Part shown: positions 22,996-30,844 of the stretch, piece by piece
Numbering within the stretch: position 1 is the stretch's first letter
How the letters are laid out: each line of letters starts with the position of its first letter
Assembly: GCA_015654695.1 (NCBI GenBank)
Contig: JAATGJ010000140.1
Coordinates: forward strand, 1-52,681
Length of the DNA: 52,681 bases
Direction of reading: 5' to 3'
DNA from: Chitinophagales bacterium
GTDB lineage: Bacteria > Bacteroidota > Bacteroidia > Chitinophagales > Chitinophagaceae
Made by a program: the position numbers and the translations under genes
Notes under the pieces: model-generated
What the model saw: only the letters and a program-made list of their open reading frames with translations
What the model was told of the DNA's origin: nothing
The model's database searches: none

Positions 22996-23087
22996 TATTT
23001 AAACATTCCAAATTATAAACGACTTGCTCCTTCCCTTTAGGGAAGGCGAATTAAATGCAATCAAAAATAAAAGACTACGGGAAGGGT

Positions 23088-26000
23088 TTAATATCCCTTC
23101 AACCCCTTCGCACTTCGGTCTTCAAACTTTGGTCTTGGATATAATATTCTTGGTTTATCCTTTACCAGTTTCAGCGCTTCCTGTACAGCACGCAGCAGTT
23201 GCGGATCAATGCCCTTGGCCAATTGTGCGGGGTCATCCCACACTTCGATACTGGGTTTTATACCATAGCCTTCGGCGAACCATTTGCCATCCGCGCCAAA
23301 TAACCGCGCATCGGGTACTGTGATACTACCACCATCCATCAGCCTGTGACCGGTAGCAGGTCCTACTAATATTCCCAATGTTCTTTCACCAACGATAGGA
23401 CCAAGATTCAATTGCTGGAAAGCCCATGGGAAAGCATCGCCACCGGAGCCGGCCCATCCGTTGATCAGCATCACCTTGGGTGCATCGTTTCCTTTCTGCG
23501 GCCATCTTGTGATACCGGCATTGCGCCATGCTATATTATATATATTCGGCCGGTTGAGCATTTCAATAAAACGGTCACCGAGTTGCCCTCCCGCATTGAA
23601 GCGTTCATCAATCACAAAACCTTTTTTATCTATCTGCGCATAGAACTGGCGCATGAGTTCCGTTTGTCCCTGTGTGCCGGTATTGGGCATATACATATAA
23701 CCCAGTTGCCCGCCCGAAAGCTCTTCCACTTTTTTGCGGTTGCCTTCTATCCATTCCAGGTGGCGTAGCCTTGCTTCTTCCTGCGGTTGTAATGTTTTAA
23801 TGATCACTTCTTTTGAGCCTTCGAAAGAGGGTTTGCTGTTCACCCGCAATGCAACAGCCTTTCCCGCCAGTCCTTCAAACATCGCATAGGGATCAATAGC
23901 GGGATCCAATGAGCGTCCGTCGACAGAAAGAATATAATCGCCTTCTTTTACATTTATCCCCGACGCTTCCAGGGGCGACTGCACTTCATTATCCCATGCA
24001 GCAGGTCGCACTATCCTTTTTATTGTATAAAAATTATTATCCAATGCCCAGTCAATACCCAGGAAACCATTGGTACGGTTCTTTCCCTGTTCCAGGTCGC
24101 CACCATTCACATAGGTATGACCGGCGCTCAGTTCAGACACCATTTCTTGTAAAATATTATTGACGTCCCATCGGGTGATAGCATCCTTCATCAGGTCGCT
24201 GTATTCTTTGCGTACCGCATTCCAATCCACCTGCTGCATGCCGGGATCGTAGAAGAAATCGCGGTAGCGGCGCCAGGTATCATTGAAGAGCTCGGTCCAT
24301 TCTTCCTGCGGGCGGAGTTGCATTTCAATTTCAGACGTGCGCAATAGCTTATCCAGCTTCTGATCGGGATTGGGTTTTATAATACCAAAGCCATTGCTGT
24401 TGTTGCGGGCCAGTATATTTTTACCATCAGCGGCGTTCACATAGGCGCTTGAATTGGACAGCAATAATTTTTCTTCCCGTTTATCTATATCATATAAATA
24501 AATAGAAGCTTGTCCCCCTGCAGCCGCTCCTGTATTCGGAAACCGTATATAGACAAGCTTTCCTTCGGTGGCGAATAAGCCGCCGATATTACCCGCAGGC
24601 ACAGGAAGCACTTCTAACCGGCGTTCGAGTGTTTCGGGTTCCACTTTATTGGAAGCAGTAGCTGGTTTGGCGGCTGCTTTTTTTGTTGTATCAGCAGGCG
24701 CTTTGTCTTTATCCTTAGCCACGGAAGCCGTATCTAATTTAATCTCATCGTTCTTTGCAAAGAGCAATGCAGGCGTAGCCGGATCGAGTGTAGCCACTGC
24801 CAGTTGCGTACTGTTAGGATAGATCCAGGTATTATCGAAATTGCTGTACGAAGGATTGAAACTTCTGTCGGTAGTGAAGAAAAGATATTTACCTGTGGGA
24901 TCAAAAACGGGATTGGCGTCATTGTAATAAGCGGAAGTAGCCTGGTGCAGTTTTTTGTTTTCAATACTGTACAGGTAGATAGCGTTGTTCAGGTTTTCAG
25001 CTCCTTTAGTGTAAGCGATCCATTTATTATCCGGGGACCAGCTTACACCGAATCCCTGTAAGTTGCCATAAGTCTGGTCTGTAGTTTTATCAATTGTTTC
25101 CACCGATTTATCTGCGATGGTCAGCAGTTTTATTTCCTGCAGGTCATTGATAAAAACTATCTTCTTACTATCGGGCGACCAGTTAAGGTTCCAGCCCATG
25201 CCTTTACCAAAATCAGTGATCTTCTTAGCCTGTGATGTTGCATTATCACGGAGCCATATTTCATTTTCACCACTTTCATCGCTCCAGTAGGCCAGCCATT
25301 TACCATTGGGTGACCAGGCAGGATTGCGTTCCCATGCGCCACTGGTATTGGTAAGATTAATGATCACACCATTTTCGGCGGGTATGCTGAAGAGATCACC
25401 TCTTGCTTCAAAGACAGATCGTTTGGCATCGGGAGAAAGATCAAAATAGCTGATGCTGTTGCCGACATTCACCGTACGGGGCATCAGCGTAGAGATATCG
25501 GCCACCACATTAATTTTTACTTCTGCATATTTATTGGTAGCAAGATGGAGCAGGTAAAGTCTTCCGCCAGCCTGGAACACCAATTCAGCAGGCCCGGCAG
25601 ACATGTGATTGATATCAATGTCATCAAAGGTGGTAAGCTGTGTCTTTGATTTTTTATCTGCATCATACACCCATATATTCCGTCTTTTGTTGATACCATC
25701 ATCCGATACATAATAGATTTTATTATTGACCCATACAGGTTTGCCTTCTGTCGCATCGGATTTGGTAATGTTATCGGCGGTTCCTTTTTTCAGATCATAA
25801 ATCAGCACATCGGAAGCAAGACCGCTGCGTATTCTTTTGAAAGGATAGTTCTCCGTTATCTTGGTGACATAAGTAATACTGTTCCCATCCGGTGAATAGG
25901 AAGCCAGCTCTCCATAAGGCACTGGCAATTTTTCCGGGAGCCCGCCTTTTACTGATACAAGATATAATTGACGGTAGGCCGGTGTACCACTTTCGCGACC

Positions 26001-26369
26001 CGATGCAAAGAGTACCCGTTTACCATCGGGATGCCAGTCAATAACACGGTCGGGCCCTGAATGCCAGGTGAGCCGCATAGGAACACCACCACTCACCGGC
26101 ATGGTATATACATCTGTATTGCCATCGTAGGTGGCAGAGAAAGCCAGCGTTTTTCCATCAGGAGAAAATCTTGGAAAAGCTTCTTCGCCGGTAGAAGAAG
26201 TGATGCGGTTGGCTGTACCTCCTGTCTTTGGCACCATCCAGATATCACCACCATACACAAATGCGATCTGCGTGGCCGATACATCCGGGTAGCGGAAGAG
26301 GCGTGCATCAATCTGTGCTGATGCAGCCAGCGAGGATAATACTGCGGAAAGGAAAATTATTTTTTTCAT
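23088..26369 (-). CDS. tricorn-like S41 serine protease
   Basis: A 1093-residue tricorn protease homologue. A signal peptide (MKKIIFLSAVLSSLAASAQ) directs it to the periplasm, unlike the cytosolic archaeal enzyme. Two beta-propeller regions follow (~25-330 and ~335-545) with TolB/WD-type repeats such as FSPDGKTLAFS, WSPNGKWLAYWSDESGEN and WSPDSKKIVFI. A low-complexity linker (DKDKAPADTTKKAAAKPAT) leads to the core domain with catalytic His751 (SELSAGHTYVNG). Then come a PDZ domain (ASGINVKEGDYILSVDGRSL) and the S41 domain with nucleophile Ser975 (GWAGSGGDAFPW). It probably degrades peptides released in the periplasm. It is a single-gene unit with its own terminator. Confidence 0.94.
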   Translation of the reverse strand: MKKIIFLSAVLSSLAASAQIDARLFRYPDVSATQIAFVYGGDIWMVPKTGGTANRITSSTGEEAFPRFSPDGKTLAFSATYDGNTDVYTMPVSGGVPMRLTWHSGPDRVIDWHPDGKRVLFASGRESGTPAYRQLYLVSVKGGLPEKLPVPYGELASYSPDGNSITYVTKITENYPFKRIRSGLASDVLIYDLKKGTADNITKSDATEGKPVWVNNKIYYVSDDGINKRRNIWVYDADKKSKTQLTTFDDIDINHMSAGPAELVFQAGGRLYLLHLATNKYAEVKINVVADISTLMPRTVNVGNSISYFDLSPDAKRSVFEARGDLFSIPAENGVIINLTNTSGAWERNPAWSPNGKWLAYWSDESGENEIWLRDNATSQAKKITDFGKGMGWNLNWSPDSKKIVFINDLQEIKLLTIADKSVETIDKTTDQTYGNLQGFGVSWSPDNKWIAYTKGAENLNNAIYLYSIENKKLHQATSAYYNDANPVFDPTGKYLFFTTDRSFNPSYSNFDNTWIYPNSTQLAVATLDPATPALLFAKNDEIKLDTASVAKDKDKAPADTTKKAAAKPATASNKVEPETLERRLEVLPVPAGNIGGLFATEGKLVYIRFPNTGAAAGGQASIYLYDIDKREEKLLLSNSSAYVNAADGKNILARNNSNGFGIIKPNPDQKLDKLLRTSEIEMQLRPQEEWTELFNDTWRRYRDFFYDPGMQQVDWNAVRKEYSDLMKDAITRWDVNNILQEMVSELSAGHTYVNGGDLEQGKNRTNGFLGIDWALDNNFYTIKRIVRPAAWDNEVQSPLEASGINVKEGDYILSVDGRSLDPAIDPYAMFEGLAGKAVALRVNSKPSFEGSKEVIIKTLQPQEEARLRHLEWIEGNRKKVEELSGGQLGYMYMPNTGTQGQTELMRQFYAQIDKKGFVIDERFNAGGQLGDRFIEMLNRPNIYNIAWRNAGITRWPQKGNDAPKVMLINGWAGSGGDAFPWAFQQLNLGPIVGERTLGILVGPATGHRLMDGGSITVPDARLFGADGKWFAEGYGIKPSIEVWDDPAQLAKGIDPQLLRAVQEALKLVKDKPRILYPRPKFEDRSAKGLKGY

Positions 26370-26549
26370 AAACAGTTTTTTAATTGGGGGATTTGAAGTT
26401 AGGAAATTACCGGTTATGAAACCGGGGGAGATGATGAATGGAGTAACATTCTTTTACTAACAGTCAGAACTTATCTTTCTCAACAAGCCGTTTTGCATTA
26501 AAAAATGTAGCTTCATTTTTTCAATCACTCCTTTTAAAATTATCATACA

Positions 26550-27191
26550 ATGAGAAACTTTATTTACTGCTGTGCTATAAATTGTTGCTTATTTTTTTGC
26601 GGCGCTGCCCCTCATCCTTCGTACGATGAATGGATCTCCCTATTTGATGGAAAGAGCCTGGCCAACTGGAAAGTGGGCGAGAATGCAGGCACATTCACTA
26701 TAGAAAATGGAGCGATAGTGGCGAATGGCCCTGTGGCGCATTTATTCTATGATGGTGATGCGGGGCGGCATAATTTTAAAAACTTTGAATTCAAAGCCGA
26801 TGTAATGACAACACCGGGTTCCAACTCCGGGATTTATTTTCATACAGCCTACCAGGAAGGCAGTTGGCCAAAAAAAGGATATGAAGTACAGGTAAATAAT
26901 AGCCAGTCCGACTGGCGCAGAACGGGCAGCCTCTATGGCATACAGGATGTAAAGGAAGTTTATGTAAAAGACAATGAATGGTTTACTGAATACATTAAAG
27001 TGGAAGGCAAAAGAGTTATTATTAAAGTAAATGATAAAATAGTAGTGGATTATACCGAACCTGCTGATGTAAAAAGGGAGGCAGGTAATGAAGGCCGTGT
27101 TATGGCAAGTGGCACTTTTGCCCTGCAGGGCCATGATCCCAATAGCAAAGTGTATTTCAAAAACATTATGGTAAAGGTGTTGCCGGATTGA
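26550..27191 (+). CDS. DUF1080 family (3-keto-disaccharide hydrolase-like) protein
   Basis: A 213-residue secreted protein with an N-terminal signal (RNFIYCCAINCCLFFCGAA). The rest is one DUF1080 (3-keto-disaccharide hydrolase) domain of concanavalin-like fold: WISLFDGKSLANWKVG, FEFKADVMTTPGSNSGIYFH, KKGYEVQVNNSQ, GSLYGIQDVKEVYVKDNEWF, then GTFALQGHDPNSKVYFKNI at the C-terminus. Members cleave 3-keto-glycosides made by Gfo/Idh/MocA dehydrogenases; two such oxidoreductases lie at 37937-40614, though not in the same operon. Substrate here is not determined. Confidence 0.9.
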   Translation: MRNFIYCCAINCCLFFCGAAPHPSYDEWISLFDGKSLANWKVGENAGTFTIENGAIVANGPVAHLFYDGDAGRHNFKNFEFKADVMTTPGSNSGIYFHTAYQEGSWPKKGYEVQVNNSQSDWRRTGSLYGIQDVKEVYVKDNEWFTEYIKVEGKRVIIKVNDKIVVDYTEPADVKREAGNEGRVMASGTFALQGHDPNSKVYFKNIMVKVLPD

Positions 27192-27239
27192 AGCAATTTT
27201 TTGTTAAGCTAATCTTCTTGTTGTGATCCGGAGCTAAAA

Positions 27240-27275
27240 CAAAAAACCCCTGCCGGATGGCGGGGGTTTTGTATC
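27240..27275. terminator. bidirectional intrinsic terminator
   Basis: AAAACCCC (27243-27250) pairs with GGGGTTTT (27263-27270), with GCC/GGC inside and GGAT as loop. A/T-rich arms on both sides give a U-tract in either direction. It separates the convergent DUF1080 and lipoprotein genes. Confidence 0.85.
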
Positions 27276-27294
27276 AACAATAATTAATAAATGA

Positions 27295-27831
27295 TCATTT
27301 TTTCCGTTTGGCTCTGTCAAATTGCAGCAGCATATCTGCTTTACCATCTTTATTGATGCGCCATGTCTCCATTAGTGCAGAGGTGTCTTTGGTTCCATCG
27401 GCCTTGGTACTGATCTCCCTGGCCCAAACCAATACCCAGTTTTCTTTTTTATCAGTACTGTAAACAGGAATCACCGCATCAATGGAATCAATCACCGAGG
27501 TGTAGCCGGCCCTGCCCCTTTTCCAGCGCGCCTGCAGGCTATCAATTCCACTGACTATTGAATTATCGCTATGAAAAGCCACAATGGTATCGGCGACCCA
27601 GCTTTTCATGTCCATTTTATTATTCTCCCAGTCTTTCCAGCTACCCTGTAATATAGAAGCGCTGTATTCGGGGTTACCCATTTCAAAGGAAGAAGAATAA
27701 GCAGCCACGTAAGGTAGTGTTACAGCAGGTTTATCCGCCTTTGTTTCGGCGGCAGGGGTATCGGTTTTTTTCTCATTGTTGCAGGCCATCATCAAAGAGG
27801 CGGCAGCGAGGGATAAAAAAATCTGTTTCAT
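27295..27831 (-). CDS. lipoprotein, NTF2/SnoaL-like
   Basis: A 178-residue lipoprotein. The signal peptide ends at SLMMAC with lipid Cys17, followed by a low-complexity linker (NNEKKTDTPAAETKADKPAV). The mature domain (~45-175) has SILQGSWKDWENNKMDMKSW, VAFHSDNSIVSGIDSLQARW and VLVWAREISTKADGTKDTS, the pattern of periplasmic NTF2-like (SnoaL/DUF4440-type) domains in Bacteroidota. No enzymatic residue can be assigned. It is probably an envelope protein. Confidence 0.75.
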   Translation of the reverse strand: MKQIFLSLAAASLMMACNNEKKTDTPAAETKADKPAVTLPYVAAYSSSFEMGNPEYSASILQGSWKDWENNKMDMKSWVADTIVAFHSDNSIVSGIDSLQARWKRGRAGYTSVIDSIDAVIPVYSTDKKENWVLVWAREISTKADGTKDTSALMETWRINKDGKADMLLQFDRAKRKK

Positions 27832-28214
27832 TATAGTATGTGTGTTGGTTAAACAGGAAGGCGAACGGATCGGGTGCGGGAATTGTTTTGACAGGACTAA
27901 CGGAGAGGGAACGGGAGAAAGAACAATTATATAAGAAAGATATACAATTTAATCCGGCTTGAGACCAGAACGGGTAATTTACAAAAAGATAAACCGGGAT
28001 GGCAGGGAAAATAACAAAAGTCAATTGTTCTATAAAGGTCTTGCTGCCTCTTAACTGCAACAGGGCAGGTTGCTATTTTTTTCGCCGCCTAATTTTGCTG
28101 AAGTAAACCAGGCTACTGATGGGTATGATAAAATATTCAGGGGCTATGCCTGGCTGCAAACCAAACATAGCCCCTGAAAAATATATAGCATGGGGATTTT
28201 AAAAACCAGGCTAC

Positions 28215-28649
28215 TTACTGTATCCTCTCTTTTGCCTCTATCTGTTCGTCATACCAGTATTTCTGTGTGGAAAAATCAAGAGGCCAATCTTTCCGGGCTC
28301 TTTTCTTTATAGGGTCGGAATCAGCAATTGTCTTCATATATTCATAAGATTCTATCTGCTCATTTACCCAATATTCCTGGGTAGAATAATCATCTGGCCA
28401 ATCACGCTTTGCTTTAGCTTTAAGCTTAGTAATGATCGCGTCCTTTTCAGTATCTGCTGTTTTTTCTTCAGCTTTAGCTTCAGAGGTTACGGCAGGTTCA
28501 TTTTTTTGGATGGTTTCTTTATCTGCACCGGGTGATTCTGTTTTCCCGGAATCAGTCACAGCAGCTATGACTATTCCTGCAACAAAAATACAACCAAGTA
28601 CAACCAGGATGTTTTTTACAATTCCTTTTTTGGGGGTTGATGCACTCAT
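28215..28649 (-). CDS. membrane-anchored protein with a duplicated DWP motif
   Basis: A 144-residue protein with one N-terminal membrane helix (NILVVLGCIFVAGIVIAAV) and a low-complexity linker rich in E, K, A and T. The C-terminal half holds two copies of a ~28-residue unit: AKRDWPDDYSTQEYWVNEQI and ARKDWPLDFSTQKYWYDEQI, ~35 residues apart. The shared pattern is (K/R)-D-W-P-x-D-x-S-T-Q-x-Y-W-x-x-E-Q-I-E. Similar repeats occur in short cell-surface proteins of many bacteria. A protein-binding role is guesswork. Confidence 0.7.
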   Translation of the reverse strand: MSASTPKKGIVKNILVVLGCIFVAGIVIAAVTDSGKTESPGADKETIQKNEPAVTSEAKAEEKTADTEKDAIITKLKAKAKRDWPDDYSTQEYWVNEQIESYEYMKTIADSDPIKKRARKDWPLDFSTQKYWYDEQIEAKERIQ

Positions 28650-28993
28650 TTTTTGATTTTTTACAGGTGGATTTAAATTTTTGAATTACAATAGTAATAC
28701 CACCGGTTCATGTATGCAAATAGCTGACCTGTCAAAATCAGAAGAAAGCGTAGATCGGCGTTATCTTAAAAGTAAAACTACGAAGAGATAGTGTTTTACT
28801 TGTCTTATAACTGTACCCGGTTGTATTCATATTTTATTGATAATTATTTTATCAATAAGACGTATGTACATAACTTCTTCACGGGATAATTTTAATACTC
28901 CTTGTTTGACTTGCCGGTCACATAAATAAAAGAAAAAAACCGCACTGTTTTTTCCAGGTACGGTATAGCAATTTGAGGAACAGGAAAGAATTA
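28650..28993. other. gene-free interval with an AT-rich hairpin
   Basis: 344 bp without a gene. The clear element is the inverted repeat TATTGATAA (28835-28843) / TTATCAATA (28849-28857), with a 5-base loop. It lies between a response-regulator stop and a lipid-anchored-protein start, both minus strand. It is either a weak terminator or a regulator site. Confidence 0.6.
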
Positions 28994-29641
28994 TTAAAAC
29001 TCCGTAGCTAACTGGCTATGATTAATATAATCCACCAGGGCTGCTACATTTCTCAGGTTGAGTTTCTTCAGGATATTATAACGGTGTACTTCTACAGTTT
29101 TCACGGATATGCTGATATCTCCCGCGATCTCTTTGGAAGAAAATCCTTTCTTGATAAAACCGATGATTTGTATTTCTCTTTTGGAAAGCGAATTGAGGCC
29201 ACCCGGTTGTTCTTCCCCGCTTAATTCCTGGTCTGATAAAATATTCCTGATCTCTTCGCAGATATATTTCCGGTTGTTATGAATCTCTACTACGGCTTTG
29301 AACATTTCTTCCTGCGAAGAATTTTTAGTGACATAGCCCGTCGCTCCCGACTGCATCATTTTGCGGGCATAGGCCGGCTGTGTATGCAGAGACACACCGA
29401 GGATCTTTGAACCGGGAGAGTATTTCCGGATCATTGCCGTGGCTTCAAATCCTTTGATGCCGGGCAGGTTGATATCCATGATTACAACATCAGGGCGCTG
29501 GTTCCTGGCCAGTTCCACCGCTTCTTCGCCACTACCGCATGAGGCAATGACATGGAATCTTGGGTCTGAATTGAATAACATAACCCATGATTCGCGGACC
29601 AGGTTATGATCGTCTGTAATAAGGATGGTAATCTTATCCAT
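28994..29641 (-). CDS. LuxR-type response regulator (orphan)
   Basis: A 215-residue NarL/FixJ response regulator. The receiver has ILITDDHNLVRES (Asp10/Asp11), phosphoacceptor Asp56 in VVIMDINLPGIKG, the conserved GVSLHTQ segment and the GYVTKNSSQEE Lys. The HTH domain at ~145-210 has LNSLSKREIQIIGFIKKGFS, SKEIAGDISISVKTVEVHRY and NILKKLNLRNVAALVDY. No kinase is adjacent; the nearest NarX-type kinase is the large PAS protein 1.2 kb away (30845-33427, divergent), a possible partner. Confidence 0.93.
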   Translation of the reverse strand: MDKITILITDDHNLVRESWVMLFNSDPRFHVIASCGSGEEAVELARNQRPDVVIMDINLPGIKGFEATAMIRKYSPGSKILGVSLHTQPAYARKMMQSGATGYVTKNSSQEEMFKAVVEIHNNRKYICEEIRNILSDQELSGEEQPGGLNSLSKREIQIIGFIKKGFSSKEIAGDISISVKTVEVHRYNILKKLNLRNVAALVDYINHSQLATEF

Positions 29642-30105
29642 AGTTAATTTTTTGAAGTAATGGTTTTTCTCCGGAATTCAGAGTGATACCGATATTAAGG
29701 ATTTTAAAAACGGGGTATTTAATATTTTAATGATACTTGGTTTCATAGTAACTGAAAATCCTTAGCAAAGGTGGTGAAGAACCGTTAGCGTATCAATAGA
29801 TGAAACTCCTTAGTTTTTGTAGTTTAAATTCTACTTTTAAGGAATATGTGCTGGCCCATCATTATTGCAGCCGGCAATAGATGAGGGTATGAATTTTTAT
29901 ACAGGTAAACGACAGATATTGGTATACCCAAATGACTAACAATCACGGCGAATGACTCTGGTACAGCCATAAAACCGGGTAAGCAATCTTACGTACAACT
30001 TTTACCAAAATCAACCCCGATCCTGCCGCAGGTCATAGAGCGGCATATTGATACTATCTACCTTTTCAGCGGTTAATACAATTGCTCACTCTCAAATACA
30101 CCGTT
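29642..30105. other. gene-free interval between divergent genes
   Basis: 464 bp between a leftward response regulator and a rightward WG-repeat gene, presumably holding both promoters. The one stem-like feature I note is ATTGC-AGCCG-GCAAT near 29870. I see no credible open frame. Confidence 0.55.
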
Positions 30106-30684
30106 ATGAAATACTTACTTCTATTTTCCGCTTTATGGTTTTCGTTCGGGGGCAACGCACAGGCATGGACCAAAGAGTACGACAATGTAGATGAATGCAC
30201 CTGCGGGCTGGCGCTGGTAACCAAAGGCGATAAGCATGGTTTTGTTACGAAAGAAGGTAAACTGGTGATCCCGCTTATTTATGAAGATGCCCTGCATTTT
30301 ACGGAAGGCATGGCTGCTGTAAAGAAAGATGGTAAATGGGGCTACCTGGACAGTACCGGCAAAGAAGTTGCCGCTATGCAATACCATGATGCCAATTCTT
30401 TTGCTGACGGACTCGCTGTTGTCGGGAAAAATGATAAATACGGATTTATTGATTATAGTGGTAAAGTCGTTATTCCTCTCAGTTATGATAATGCGTCCAG
30501 TTTTGCCGAAGGCCTGGCGGCTGTCAATAAAAACGGGCTATGGGGTTTTATTGACAGAACCGGTAAAGAAGTGATCGGATGCAAATATGGGTATGCTGTC
30601 TCTTTCAGTGATGGCATTGCCAAAGTAATGAAGGACAGCAAGTGGATGGCGATAGATAAGAATGGGAAAAAGGTGGAGGAATAA
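30106..30684 (+). CDS. WG-repeat secreted protein
   Basis: A 192-residue secreted protein from the ATG at 30106 (an upstream in-frame start at 30082 is not needed). The signal peptide is MKYLLLFSALWFSFGGNAQA. The rest is built from WG (KWG) beta-repeats of about 23 residues: KDGKWGYLDSTGKEV, NDKYGFIDYSGKVV, KNGLWGFIDRTGKEV and DSKWMAIDKNGKKV, each followed by a Y-x-x-A/S-x-x-F-x-x-G-(L/M)-A-x-V strand. WG-repeat proteins are common in the Bacteroidota envelope and presumed to bind proteins or glycans. Confidence 0.85.
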   Translation: MKYLLLFSALWFSFGGNAQAWTKEYDNVDECTCGLALVTKGDKHGFVTKEGKLVIPLIYEDALHFTEGMAAVKKDGKWGYLDSTGKEVAAMQYHDANSFADGLAVVGKNDKYGFIDYSGKVVIPLSYDNASSFAEGLAAVNKNGLWGFIDRTGKEVIGCKYGYAVSFSDGIAKVMKDSKWMAIDKNGKKVEE

Positions 30685-30844
30685 GGCCGGGTATTTTTTA
30701 GTTCGGATAAGTCAACTACTAATAATGGTACAAGCAGGTAAGAAAGAATAGCAAAAATAAAAAGTGTGAATTATGTAACATTTAAAAAAAATATATAATT
30801 GCTTCTTAAGGTTATTGAGATACCTTACGAGGAACTTATCAGTA

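Larger units (their letters stand above)
22197..23087. other. gene-free region rich in repeats and stems
   Basis: 890 bp without a convincing gene; the only long frame (minus, 22638-23006) runs through a terminator and repeats and is not credible. Contents, left to right: six 11-bp direct repeats (22389-22454), two palindromes (22511-22522 and 22542-22557), a set of long complementary segments (22629-22893) and a terminator (22961-22995). Confidence 0.75.

Noticed and set aside
22638-23006. Open frame of 122 codons, minus strand
   Set aside because: It spans the intrinsic terminator and the inverted-repeat region, and the product has no coherent domain composition.
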